The translations under genes and the position numbers were made by a program. This document shows positions 32,198-44,449 of a stretch of DNA of 64,000 nucleotides, piece after piece; position 1 is the first letter of the stretch, and the number at the start of each line of letters is the position of its first letter. The notes beneath the pieces are model-generated. The model was not told the DNA's origin. It saw only the letters and a list, made by a program, of their open reading frames with translations, and made no database searches. Source of the DNA: Musa acuminata AAA Group (taxonomy: Eukaryota > Streptophyta > Magnoliopsida > Zingiberales > Musaceae); assembly GCF_036884655.1 (NCBI RefSeq), contig NC_088327.1:13339001-13403000 (forward strand), in the 5' to 3' direction.

Positions 32198-34200
32198 GGG
32201 TTTCGTTATCAGTGGTAGGCATTGAGGTTGGTCTTCTCATCAGACGCTTATCTGTGTGAGATCCCAGTGACTTGTTCTAACTTCCAATTAAGCATATTTA
32301 TGTTGCACATTGAATTACGTTTGCAGAGGATCAACCTTGATGCTTTCTAGTGAAGAAGAAAGCTATGCGTCCGCCACTCCCTCTTTTAATGCTCAGGCAT
32401 GTTCTTTCTCCAACCTCATTATCTTCTTTCCCTTGGACCCAAATTGAAATGATCCAATGCATCGGATGAAGACTCGTGATGTTCTGTCACAAGTGAAAGA
32501 CTTGGCTTATCAGATTGGCAAGGTCAAAGTCTGCCAGCCGCGGAGGTCATGTGAGAAGAATGAGATGACAATGAAGTTGTGTTCGAATTCTACTGTATTT
32601 GTGGTCACAATCACAAAATGAATCTCGGACTAGATTTAGTAGTTCTAAGAGTAGAATAGATTCCTAACCATCAAGCGTCATGTAATTTAGTGCTTGAAGA
32701 GAACAAAATCTTTGTTGAACTCACAATTTGCTGTCAAAAGTACTAACCAGTAAATGAATCTTAGCCCTTATGGGACGTAAAATATATCTCTTCTCACCAT
32801 CTCCATAGTGTATGAGACAAATGTATACATTTTGATTAGGGTTGTATTCTATAATTACGATTCTACCATATATGTCTTTTCCATTCTGTCGAAAATCGAT
32901 TTTACAGTATAGACGCTTATGACCTCCCCTTCTATGTCATGCGGTAATGATTCCTCTGGCACTACGACTTTTACTATAACGATGCTGTCCGTAGATCAAA
33001 TTATTTCGTGGATTGGATTTCACTTGACTGTTTACAGCATGAAAGCCCAAGTGGCATTGCTTGGATGCATTATAAACAATGAAACATAATGTATACGCAC
33101 AAGTTTGGAGTGGAATATTTGTTTAATGATAAGATCATTCATGATCAAGCTAGATAATACACAGGCAAAAATTAAAAAGAACAGGTCATGATTGAATTGA
33201 GCTTGAGATATGTTATCATGTTCTTGATGCCTGTTAGCGTTCCATCTTGCAGCTCTGAAAGTAACTTCAGTGCATTCGTTGATACTGAGAACACAAGTAC
33301 TTTTTGTGGTCAACGTCTTTTCTCAGTAAATTACAGTGATCGTCTTCATCAGCTTCAATACATGGACATAATACCCACCACAAAATCCTGCACATGTTAG
33401 GAAAGGCAATAAGGAAGATTATACAAATGTGTGTAAAAATCATATAAATAAGGAGGTGATTGAGTTATGGAAATACTGTTATCCTTTTGATACAAACGGC
33501 ATTAAAAGGAGACACGGCAAAATGATTAAGACAACAAGGGATAGAAGGAAGTGTAGATGGGATCAAGTCTCATCATCTTTTCTCTCTATCTGATGGAACA
33601 AAAGTACTTCATGTTCATGATCATAACTGGTGAATTTGTTTGTATCACTCACAAGACCATCCTCAGAGAGAATACTGCCATCGTCATTCATCCGTCCTTT
33701 TCTTTCATACAGAGATCATCTCTGCTGCTGATGTTTACATCCTTCTCAAGAATCAATACTTTGATTTGTAAACATGTGAACACTTAGTTCTCATAACAAA
33801 ATAACATATGGAGACAAAGAAAGAGCTTGTGGATGAAGAAATTTGTTGGCATATGATGAACCGAAAGACATGATTTCTTTCTTCTTCTTTTCTTGTTGAT
33901 ATTGCAAGTTTTGGTTAATAATACACTGAGATACCTAATTGTCTCATATTATACTGCAAAGAGAGCTATTTATCTAAGATCAGTGTCATGTACCTGTGAA
34001 AGACTTGATGAGAAAAGCAAAAAAACAACTCTATTTTTCTAAGATGATGGTCAAGTATGCTATTTATTGCATGTAGTTGTGTGCCAACCGCAGCAATGAA
34101 AACAAAAACCTGATACCAATGCTCAATAGTGAGATGATAATGTTGTGTTCATGCATGACCTACACAATCTTTGTACTTAGCATTCATATCAAAATTTTCC
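32198..34200. other. BAHD 5' flank, first copy of a duplicated segment
   Basis: No gene. 32240-32755 aligns by eye with 39635-40165, and 33035-34200 with 40500-41607. Between them lie unrelated inserts (32760-33030 versus 40170-40500). The similarity ends abruptly at about 34200, where ABCB exon 6 sequence begins. Confidence 0.75.
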
Positions 34201-35531
34201 AGAGGCATCATATGCTTCTTTGTACTCAAATTCAATTTCCCCACGAATATCGCTAAGTTCCTTTCCATTGGCATCACAAGCATCAATTTCTGGCTCTCGG
34301 TTGATTGTCTCAAACATCTTAGATGCAGCAGCTTGTCCTGCTGCCAATGCTTTCATGCATGGTGCTATTTGGCCTAATGAGCAGGAGAATTGGATCAAGA
34401 TAATTAAGTTTAAAAATGTTAAGTATAGGCCATGATTATATAAATATGGAAAAGTATTAAAGTTCCTTACATTTGTAATGAGTTCTTGATGTTTGTAAAT
34501 GCAGCAGAATGAAAAGGTGAATCAAGCAATTGAAGATGCAACCTGAATAAGGTCAGACTTGTCATATTTCTTTACTGCTCGCCTTTCCCCAGTAAAAGAT
34601 GCAACCTGAATAAGGTCAGACTTGATAAGAGTAACGTTTCCAGGCATAATACTGTTCTTTCATGCTTCCACATCTGTGATAAGAGCAAAACTTACTGTCC
34701 TAATTGACCCAACTGTCTGCTCGACGGTCGCTGCAGCTTCTCCATAAGCTGCTTGTCCCAATGATGCCATCCTGGCCACAATAATGGCCATGACTCCTCC
34801 AGCAACCACCAAGGGAGGGATGGCGCACAGCAATGACAAGGGTGAGAAGCCACCCTTGGACAAATGCAACTACGAACCCTCCAAAGATACCACGCCTGCT
34901 CCAACTGCTAGGTAGACAAATTCCAAGGCTACCTGAGTGTGATTAAATCATCAATCACTTAACAGTTCTAAGGAGGTAGAATTCATGACCGTTTACTCTC
35001 TTTTTTGTTCAAAAACACAGAAAAGAAATATCTAGCAAGAAGTGGAAAAAGGTGCAAAGCATTTTGTCAAACGAGAAGTAGGCATCATGGAAGAATCCCA
35101 ATGATTACTTTTAGTTAATACTGATAAACCATCAAAAGTACTCTTCTGAACTTCCAATATGGTCACAATTCTCAAGTTCATGATTGAAGAACCAATATTA
35201 ACTTAAGCTCAGAGTATGATGATGAAGAACTTACCGTGGAAACTCTACGAAGCACATCGTGTGTGTCCGATGCTCCTCCAAAGGACTGGATCAAATCCCC
35301 GAACAGAACGGTCATGAGTGGTAGAGCAAGCCCGTTCCCCAGCGCACCAAGTGATCCCACGACCATCAGAATCACATCCGTGGAGTCTGCAAACGAGAAC
35401 AGACGGTAGAATGGGACAGGAAATTTGGTCTCATCTTGATTCTTGTTCTTCCCACGGGCTTCCAACTCCCGCTTATCAGAAGAACTCGCAACTGGCTCAT
35501 GTGACGCAGAGTTGCTCGAGGATGCACTCAT
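34201..35531 (-). pseudogene. Truncated ABCB pseudogene, duplicate of the 24-kb gene 5' end
   Basis: A copy of the ABCB gene with large internal losses. Exon 1 (35235-35531) is complete and nearly identical to 24141-24437, including its ATG and donor. Exon 2 is cut within and fused directly to a cut exon 4 at about 34888, so exon 3 is absent. Exon 4 has a 1-base insertion (CAGCAATGAC for CAGCATGAC, near 34830). Most of exon 5 is gone; its start is partly repeated as a 27-bp direct duplication (34534-34560, 34596-34622). Only the first part of exon 6 remains (about 34210-34380). Both nucleotide-binding domains are missing, so it cannot encode a transporter. Confidence 0.9.
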
Positions 35532-37140
35532 CTCTTATTCCACGGGACAAGACAGTGAACAGTCTCTTAAAATGAAATCAAACAATAGTGCAGTTCAAAG
35601 GGAAAGGTGATGATGTACAAGACTTGATAGATTTCGCAAGAAAAAACACGCTTTGGCTCAGCAGAGACTCAAAAGGTGGCGGCGTGATGAACACCGAGGC
35701 AAATCAAATCCAGACAAAGAGTGATGCAGGGAGAACAACCATCTGTATGTAAAGATGTCACACACAGGCAATAAGATACTGAACAAACCTAAGCAGGAAA
35801 CCCATGACTGCTTTACAGCAAAAGCTAGAATACGTGAATCTCATCACAGTACGAAGCAGAAAGGTCAGAGCAATCTTGTCAGGCCAAGCTGCTTATGTTA
35901 TTTGCCTTTGGAATCCAAGCTTGATATCCAAACACAGTCGAATCTTTTCAACTCGTGGTCGACAGGATTCACTGCGATCGGACGGAGATTTGCTCGGGTG
36001 GATTGTGCTTGGGGATGACCATTAGCAGGTTGGATTGTTTCTTGCCTTCGTAGGTTTCCCACTCCTCGGTTCACGTTGGACGCACGTCTTCCCCACAAAG
36101 GCTCATCGGTTCGTTGGTTGGTTGTGCAGCTCACACTGATGACTTGACCAAATCCTCCCACTGATGACTTGACCACTTTATCCTGAGATTGTTTCTAATT
36201 TTCTTTATTTTATTGTTTGTTTATTGCCCACTAATTTTTCATTCTAAAAAAAATTATAAATGTCTTGACAAATTGAAGCAAAGAGAAATTTATGATGATA
36301 AAATAGGATTACATTTATTTTTATTGTTATGCTTTGGTTTAAATACTTGTATGTTCTTATCTTATTAACATTTATATATCAGTAAAAAATGGTGAGAGGA
36401 TAGGCATCGTTACAAATATATTCTTTATATATCATTCTCAAATAACATAAGAAACTTTCCCATACATCTATCCACTTGACGCATATCAGCTCAAGCCGTA
36501 TGCTCTCCACTGCCAAGCTCTTCCAAGAAACAAGCAGTTTGGTCCGGTGGTGTGAGTTGGAGCGCACAAGGCTCACTTTCCATCGCGCAGGTGCTCCCCA
36601 TTTCATCCTTCTCTAGTGGCCTCACTATGAAATGAAATGTATGCATGCATGAAGTTGCAGAAGAAACCAGCAGTCAAGCGATTAACACAAGGAGGAACAG
36701 TTTCTCTTCATGATGAAATCAGGGATCCACATGCTCAGCTTTCATGTCTGTGATCGTAGCAAAAGATATCATTTGGACAGAAATGTTTCTGATGCTCGTC
36801 GAGTGTTATCCTAGTGGAAGAAGAACAAAGCATTGTTTTTGGGCCATTCATCGGTTCCACTTTCTAAAGCCACCGGTGCAACATAATTCTTGATGGAGCT
36901 CGGTGACTCATCCAACATTAAAGCCGCAGTATGTTGGTTGGTGCCCACATAGGGACTAACTTTTCTCCTTGTTAATATTGGTTGGTGAGAGGATGAAAGA
37001 TGAAGATGATGGAAATATTAATAATATTTTTTTTTTCTTCTAGTTCTAAAATCATATATATAACCACTAGTAGAATCCAAGCAGTTGGAGAAATAGGAGT
37101 TAATGAATGCTATCATTATTCTTCCTCATAAATCCATTCA
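35532..37140 (-). other. Duplicated ABCB upstream region
   Basis: Second copy of 24438-26250, close to identical over long runs, with small indels. It presumably keeps the ABCB promoter in front of the pseudogene, so a short exon-1 transcript is possible. No ORF of its own. Confidence 0.8.
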
Positions 37141-37194
37141 TGATATTTTAAGTCGACATCTTTTTTTGGTTTTTTGATTCGTTTTCGGCTGAGA

Positions 37195-37415
37195 ATAATA
37201 TTTATTCTCCTTTAATAGTTACGATATGTAGCTGCTCATCCTCATATCGGATGTCATTTTGCCTCCTACATTAATAATATTGTTAGATCAGACTCGATGC
37301 TCTATCGAAATTATACGTTTCTAATTCTTTATGTTCATCTCCATACCATCAACTAAATCTGTGACCATCATGCTTTGACTCATTTTTGGATAGGATTTTG
37401 GGTTATTCTACACAG
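37195..37415 (-). mobile_element. Short copia remnant
   Basis: Matches 27785-28005 by eye (shared ATCGAAATTATA, CTCCATACCATCAA, TTTTTGGATAGGATT). It is the corresponding copia sequence in the second duplication unit, most of it deleted. Confidence 0.65.
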
Positions 37416-37735
37416 GTCAACCACGTAAATGTGGAAGGTTTATGTTGACTTCAAAGGTGGGAAAACGCATGCCGACTCTTTCGAGCTGGTGCGATTTGAT
37501 CTTTCCGAAGTGGGAACGAAAGAGCACCGCGAGTTTCTTTTGGTCTTCAACGTCAAAACCCTCGCCAAGGCACAACAGCTGTGAGTCATCTTTGCTCCAG
37601 TGGCTAAGTGGAGACTTATGTTAGAGGCGTTGGTGATGGAGTCGAAACAGAAAGCCGGAAGATCACGCAAGGAAGTTTTTGGATCAGAGTTCATCCCTTC
37701 ATCGTCTTTCTAAAGCTTGCATTAATTTGTTTGTC
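37416..37735. other. Unassigned GC-richer segment
   Basis: Differs in composition from its neighbours. The plus strand has a 45-codon open frame ending in KTLAKAQQL (stop near 37580), and the minus strand has an 84-codon frame (37440-37694). I recognise neither; it may be a fragment of a captured gene or of a retroelement. It has no counterpart at BAHD copies 1 or 3. Confidence 0.4.
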
Positions 37736-37963
37736 CTTGTGCCTTCGTTACAGCAATAGACAAAGATCGAATCTACACTCTGTAGAACAACCTGATCAGT
37801 TTCATCTTTTGTTGTTCATGGACATACAAATAAACAAGTTACAGAGATAGAACAGAGACTTCGCTCTTGTTCTGACGACAAGCATGCATGAAACGCTTGG
37901 ACTCGGACATTATTATAGGACTCTTTGAAGCATACGAAGAACTACACTTACACTGCTGCTGGT

Positions 37964-39317
37964 TCAGGCTAAGTCCTTCATCTCTTCCAGGAACGCCTGC
38001 ATGTGCTCCTTCTCGACGCACTGCGTCATCACCCGTGTCCCCTTTTGCGGCGCCGGCGGTGCCCCGATGATGCCGACCGCCATGATATCCAAGTACGCGA
38101 ACGGTATAACGTGGAGGGGCTTGCCCCAGCCGTAGTCTACGTCGAGGAAGCCCAGCCGGGTCCAGTCCGACACGAACAGCGAGTCGTACGTGAAGCTGAG
38201 CTCGTAGGGGTCGTCTTTGAAGTCCCCGGCGGCCCACTTGGCGAACTCGTCCGGCAGCCTCGCCTTCGCGTCCCTGATGATGCTGATGACGTCGATGAGC
38301 TCGGCCGAGGCGACCTTGCCGCTTGAGGCGGTGGCAGTCACCGGGTAGAAGCAGTTGCCGTAGTAGCCACCCTCGGGGGGCAGGACCTTGAGCAACAGGT
38401 GGCGGGTGTTGGCGAAGAAGCACACGCGCACGTCGACGCCGGGGTCCAGGTCGATGGCGCGCGTGCGGGACTGCCACAGGTTGGCGATTGCGACGTCGAA
38501 GGTGGAGCAGCGCTGGCCAGTGAGCTCCAGGTGCCGGGACTTCACGTGATTGATGTGGTCAGGGGATAGATCGACGGTGGCGTGGAGCAGCTTGAAGGAA
38601 GGGAACACGGGCGGGCCACCGGTGGGCAGCTTAGGTGGGTTGGGTATGACCTCCCGGGACCATGCAGGCTCCACGGTGGGATTCGGCAGGCCGCGGGCGA
38701 TCTCGGCGACGGCGTTGATGAACTGGGCGGCGCCGAGGCCGTCGGCGATGGTGTGGACGGAGATGAGGCCGACCACAAACCCACCGCCCCCGAACTCTGT
38801 CACCTGAGAAAGCAGAGGAGTGAAGTCTTGTTGTCGTAAGAGGTCGATCAGATGAGCGTAACCATTCGTTCTCACTCACTGATCAGTAAACCTAACACGC
38901 TACCTGCATCATGAGAGGGAGGTCGAGGGGGTTCAGTTCCGGGCTGGGCTTGGGCAGGAGTGCGTCCTCAGGGATAATGAGCGGGAGGTCGAGGTACTTC
39001 ACGTCCTCCAAGCTGCAGTCCGTCTTGGCCTCGACGAACCAAGCGCCCTGGCCAGTGCAAGCGACACGAACCTCGCCGCCGCCGTCGGGATCTTCCACGA
39101 ACCGCCCGGCAAAGGGGTAGTACTTCACCAGCGCCTTCGACAGTGCTTCCCCGATGACCCTGGCCGGCTCCCGGCCGTGCCTGAACACGTGGAGCGACCG
39201 CACCATATGCCTGAGGCCGGGCACCCGGTCGATGACGGAGAGGCCGAGCGAGCCTCTCGGCGTCGCCTCGCATGGAACGATGAAGGACCGGTTTGTTCTG
39301 GTCACAGCGAAGCTCAT
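37964..39317 (-). CDS. BAHD acyltransferase, copy 2
   Basis: Two exons, 38904-39317 and 37964-38803, with a 100-bp intron at the same position as copy 1; 417 aa. The catalytic motif is HTIAD (155-159) and the second motif is DYGWGKP (361-367). Differences from copy 1 include [15 protein letters not shown] for [15 protein letters not shown] next to the active-site His, LLLKVL for LLRPVL, and WAAGDF for WFAGDF. It is intact and is likely an active enzyme of the same class; the changes around HXXXD could affect acceptor choice (inference). The ATG at 39317 was chosen for the same reason as copy 1: the TATA box lies inside the longer frame that starts at 39425. Confidence 0.92.
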
Positions 39318-39383
39318 AGCTGCAGCTATGGACAGAGGACTCTTGTCGATGTGCCGTCTGAGTAGTTGCAGCACATGTGAGGT

Positions 39384-39393
39384 CCATATATAG
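39384..39393 (-). promoter_or_regulatory. TATA box of BAHD copy 2
   Basis: CTATATATGG on the minus strand, 67 bp upstream of the ATG, identical to copy 1. Confidence 0.6.
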
Positions 39394-39425
39394 TGGTTTG
39401 GTGCATGCAAGTTGATGGCCTCCAT

Positions 39426-41607
39426 GATGCTGCCTTCGCTAAAGATTCCATGGGTTTCGTTATCCTTAGTAGGTATACGTAAGCATCGTTAGGACAATTG
39501 ACTTTGTCAATAATTTGTAGAGCAAGTTCACCAGTCTGTAGGTGAGTTGAAAGCTTGTGTTGTGTTTTGAAGTCCTTGTCAAAGGTGCCTAATCTTCTTC
39601 TCCAAAGCTTGTCTGTGCCTCATGATGCATCTCATGTCTGTGTGAGATCCACGTAACTTGTTCTAACTTCCAACTAAGCATTTATGTTGCAAATTGAATT
39701 ACGTTTGCAAAGGATCAACCTTGATGCTTACTTGTGAAGAACAATGCTCTCTCTGCATTCACCACTCCCTCTTTTAATGCTATATCCTTTCGCCAACCTC
39801 AGTATCTTCTGGACCCAAGTTGAAGTGATACCCGAAGACTTAATTGAGTGCTTATCAGATTGAGTTTCGCATTGTGATGTTCTGCCACAAGAAAGAGACT
39901 TGGTTTGAGATGAATCTGCCGGGCAAGGTCGAAAATCTTCCAGCTGCAGAGGTCATGTGAGAAGAATGAGATGACAATGAAGCTGTGTCCAAAGTTTACT
40001 GTCTTTGTGGTCACAATCACAAAAAGAATCTTGGACTAGATTACGTGGTTCTAAGAGCAGATTAGATTCCTAACCATCAAAATTTCATGTAATTTAGTGT
40101 TTGAAGAGAACAAAATCTTTGTTGAACTCACAATTTGCTGTCAAAAGTACTTACCAGTAAATGAATCTCAATGAATGGCATACACAGTGATTGTAATACT
40201 GGAATCATAAATGGCTAATCGTAACCCATAAATCATAAAGATGGCCTCAGCAGTAATTGTAGGTAGGTGGACAACTAATTACTTCATGAAATCAGGTAGT
40301 CCAAAACATAGGAATCAGATGATTCTTGTTTCTGTAAGCTCAGAGTGAGCAGGTAGGTAATTATTGATCCTCACTTGCTAAAGTTGGGTATGATTAATGA
40401 GCGTGGATAAGCTGTGTGCCATACAGACAAATACAAGGCATAAAAGAATCACTCACCTGCTTTCTGTACTGAAACTTCCAAGCACAAAACACTTGGAACA
40501 GAGTGGCATTGCTGGGATGCATTATAGACAATGAAACATAATGTATAGGCACAAGTTTGGAGATGAATATTTGTTAGATGATAAGATCATTCATGATCAA
40601 GCTAGATAATTAAAAAGAACAGGTGATGATTGCTGGAGATATGTTACCATGTTCTTGACGCTTGTTAGCGTTCCATCTTGCAGCTCTGAAAGTGACTTCA
40701 GTGCATTTGTTGATACTTAGAACACAAGTATCAACAACTTCAATACATGGATATAATACCTTAGCAAAGGCAATAAGGAAGATTATACAGATGTGTGTAG
40801 AAATCATATAAATAAGGAGGTGATTGAATAATGGAAATACTGCCATCCTTTTGATACAACAGGCAATAAAAGGAGACACGGCAGGATGATTAAGTAAATA
40901 AGGGATAGAAGGAAGTGTAAATGGGATCAAGTCTCTATCTGATGGAAAAAAGTAGTTCATGTTCATGATCATAACTGGTGAATTTGTTCGTATCACTCAC
41001 AAGATCATCCTCAGAGAGAATACTGTCATCATGATTCGTCCTTCCTTTTTCTTTCATACAGAGATCGTCTCTGCTGCTGATGTTTACATCCTTCTCAAGA
41101 ATCAGTGCAACCTCAACAGTTCAGTTGACTTAATTGTGTTTTCTATATTGGATCAAAACAAGAAGAAAAATCAATACTTTGATTTGTAAACGCGTGAACA
41201 CTTAGTTCTTAGAACAAAATAGCATATGGAGACAAAGAAAGAGGTTGTGGATGAAGAAATTTGTTGGCATATGATGAACTGAAGGACATGGTTTCATTTT
41301 CTTTTGTTCATGCAGTAAGTTTTTGTTAATAATACTCTGAGATACCTAATTGTCTCATATTATACTGCAAAGTGAGATATTTATCTAATATCAGTGTCAT
41401 GTTCCTGTGAAAGACTTGATGAGAAAACAACAAAAACAACTCTGTTTTATTAAGATCATGACCATGTATGCTATTTATTGCTTGTAGTTGCGTGTCAACT
41501 GCTGCAATGAAAACAACAACGTGATACCAATGCTCAATAGTGAGATGATACTGTTGTGTTCATGCGTAACCCACACAATCTTTTTACTTAGCATTCATAT
41601 CAGAATT
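39426..41607. other. BAHD 5' flank, second copy of the duplicated segment
   Basis: Homologous to 32198-34200 (see there). 39466-39600 also matches 54625-54720 behind BAHD copy 3. No gene. Confidence 0.75.
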
Positions 41608-41734
41608 TTCCATGTCATGTCTTTTGCAAGCTTCAAGTGGTAATTAGCTTCAATCATTTACTTGTAAGGTTCAGAATGAACATTGCTGTAATGGAGATGA
41701 GACATTAAGAATATCCTACGAATTCTATCGAAGA

Positions 41735-41975
41735 ACTTGGCACAAATCATCAGAATTTCTATGTGATAGAAATAATAGAAGATAAGAATAATAATTGAAG
41801 AAGCTTTATCGTAGAAATGAAATAGCTTTAACTTGAAAATATTAACATGTTCCCTCTCCTATTTATACAGATTAGGAGGAAGGATTTCCCTCAACAAAAT
41901 AAACAGAATAAAGAGATTTCCTCATATAGTTGGGGAAATCTTATCTTCTATCAAGTTGGGGAAATCTTATCTTCT
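41735..41975 (-). mobile_element. LTR-like fragment
   Basis: On the minus strand it reads AGAAGATAAGATTTCCCCAAC.. then TATAAATAGGAGAGGG (a TATA box) .. TAAAGCTTCTTCAATTATT. It matches 59994-60150 in inverted orientation. The shape fits the promoter half of a copia LTR. A 25-bp piece (GTTGGGGAAATCTTATC..) is tandemly doubled at about 41929-41978. Confidence 0.55.
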
Positions 41976-43299
41976 ATCACTATGGAGCTTCTGCGTGACA
42001 TGCAATATAAAATAAATTAAGGTGACGTTGTTGCATCTTCATCTCCATTTTATCATGACTTGTTCCTTCGTTAGCTATACTGTTAAGAACAGTATTTATC
42101 AAACTGAGCATTCTCCAAAAAAAACTACAAATTGAACACCACATATCTTCAGCTCTTAGTAGAGAGAGAGTTTGTCATAGTCTTAACTTGAGTTTATCTA
42201 TTTCCAGCTTTTGTGTCGTCTCCCTTCAGCTTATGCAGCTCGCAGTTCACCATATCATCTACTAGTAGTAGTAATGGCATGCACCATTAAACTTACCAGC
42301 ACTGGATGAATTAATCTACCTATTATACTGTAGAATTTTCTCCTTGTGGACAAGGCTTGACTATGTTGAAACTTTCTTCTAAGTTTGGATGATGCAGCAC
42401 ATCAAAACCTTCTTGTCCTTCAACTGAAACCTTACATGAATTTTTGTTTTGCTTTGTACAATCTTCAGGATAGAAGTTCTTCCCCTAATCAACAAGCATT
42501 ATAATAACTTGTAAGAGTTTGCACCAGCGAACTAATACATTTACAAAAGGACAAAATTCATATCACAGATCTTGTTCTGGTAGATAAGGCTTGACAAAAT
42601 TCACCAAAAGGACAAGTTTTTAATGCTCTAAAAGAAACATAGGAAAGAAACTTCTTTGGCATTATAAATACTTTCAATCTACAACAAACCACAATTTTGA
42701 CTATACTGAAGCTACCTGGAGATCTAGATAATGAAACATATCAAATTTTAAATGCTTGTGCAGAAAAGTCACACCAGTCTCTTTTGCTTTACAGTATCTG
42801 CGGAAGAGAAGTGCTTCTCTAATCCAGTAATATGAGAAGTTCATTCAGGATACCCCTATTTGTGCTATTTATTGCTTGTAGTTGCGTGTCAACTACATGA
42901 ATTAGAGTACCAACCAAACAGTCCTATGGTAGCTAGTAAGATGAATTTTATCTCATGCCTTTTGCATAGTACAACAAAAGTTCCAAGTAGATAGTAGATA
43001 ATTAAGAGTGTTCTCAGACTATTTTTTCTAGAGATTGGCATAAGTACTGCATCATCTGCTGCATCTGCTTTCTAGCAGAAGTTGGTTCGGTCATTTATCA
43101 TAACTTCAAGAACAAGACATATAGCTGCATACTGAACTCAAACAAGAGCCACACTACATATCACCAACACTTTTTAGAGTGACAGTTTGATTGAGTTCTC
43201 TACCAGATTCGAGTTATAGATTTGTGTAATCTATTCAGTTCGAGTGGCTTGTAAGCCATATTCAAACTTGATGCTGCAGTGTTTCAAACATGAACATGA
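41976..43299. other. Spacer without recognised features
   Basis: AT-rich, no credible ORF, and no match to the other duplicated segments that I could see. Confidence 0.5.
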
Positions 43300-43439
43300 T
43301 CAAAAGATAGATTCATCATCTTCTTCTTCATCAACTATTCCGTAGAACTTGGAGTAATCTTTTCCTCTTTGACTGCAGGATCTTGCTATCAGTAATCGAG
43401 ATGACAAATTACCACTTGAATAAAACTTCTTTGCTTCAT
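43300..43439 (-). pseudogene. Orphan terminal exon-like ORF
   Basis: A good acceptor (CATTCTTGCAG) is followed by an open frame of 46 codons ending DYSKFYGIVDEEEDDESIF and a stop (43300-43302). The acidic end and clean splice site suggest the last exon of a real gene, but no upstream exons were found within reach on the minus strand. It could be a fragment carried here by duplication. Not recognised. Confidence 0.3.
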
Positions 43440-43529
43440 CTGCAAGAATGTATAAATCATTCTTTTGTACACTTGAGCAATACAATTTGCATTACCTAAA
43501 GCATTTCCAAGGATTAATTATTACACTAG

Positions 43530-44110
43530 TCCTCCATCATGATCCATGTAAATAAAAAGACAGCAAGGTAAATAAAAGTTGGCATGGTGATTAATTATTT
43601 TCCGTAAATTGTTCTTGATTTAAGTAAGGATATTATTTTATACAGTACTCAATGGTGAAAAATATCCATGTAATCAATGACAGAGAGTTAAATAATATAT
43701 TACGAGCATGTTTTTTTTTTTTACGAAACACAAAAGGTTGATATTTCGACGTAATGCATTTGCATGCTCTAACAATAAAACAAGTAATGCATTTGTAGCC
43801 TCATATTTGATCAAAAAAATCATAAGATACTTCACATAGCACTTCAATTATTCATTAGTCAATATGTCATGCACTAAATGTTAGATGTAGATTGGGCAAT
43901 TGGGCTTGTTCTTATCTTTCCCAAATTGGCAGGATAATCTGAAGGTTTTAGACTGATTGAGATAGAGACCAATGGAAGAAGAACATCCTTAGAGATGTAT
44001 TAACTGTATCCGAAGTCGTTCTCCATATTTATGTAGGCTTGATAAGATCTCTCATTTTTATTTTAGGGAGGTTAATCGCTGTGCTTATTGGTTGATAGAG
44101 CTTTGACAAA
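43530..44110. repeat. Direct-repeat partner of 54780-55230
   Basis: Shares TCCTCCATCATGATCCATGT, the run around GGGCTTGTTCTT, and CGTTCTCCATATTTATG..TTTTATTTTAGGGAGG with 54780-55230, same orientation. It seems to be a leftover of another BAHD-unit flank. Confidence 0.75.
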
Positions 44111-44449
44111 ATTTACCCAAATACTTCAAATTACCCCGGTTGACTAACAGTTGACCAATGTTGGTCACAGTCAACTTCTCTTCCTCTCTTCTCTAAGGTT
44201 GCTGTAACAAGCACAATGGCTGGCCGGCGATGGAGATCGGTGACCGGAGGTCACGTTGGAGAAGATGCAACGTTGGAGATGAGGATAAGGAACTTGGGTC
44301 AAATTTGGGCAGGAGATCTCTATCACGTCTTCCTTGCCTCGCTCTTTTTCTCATTGCTTTCTTATCTCTAACATGAACTCTAACTTTTTAAATCCTTCTT
44401 CGTTAATAATCTCATTATTAATTTGTATGAATTCTTTTGTTGATTTGTA

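Noticed and set aside
16387..39317. ABCB and BAHD genes as a metabolic gene cluster (enzyme plus exporter)
   Set aside because: Proximity is explained by local duplication; only two gene families, no pathway enzymes beside them and no expression data.
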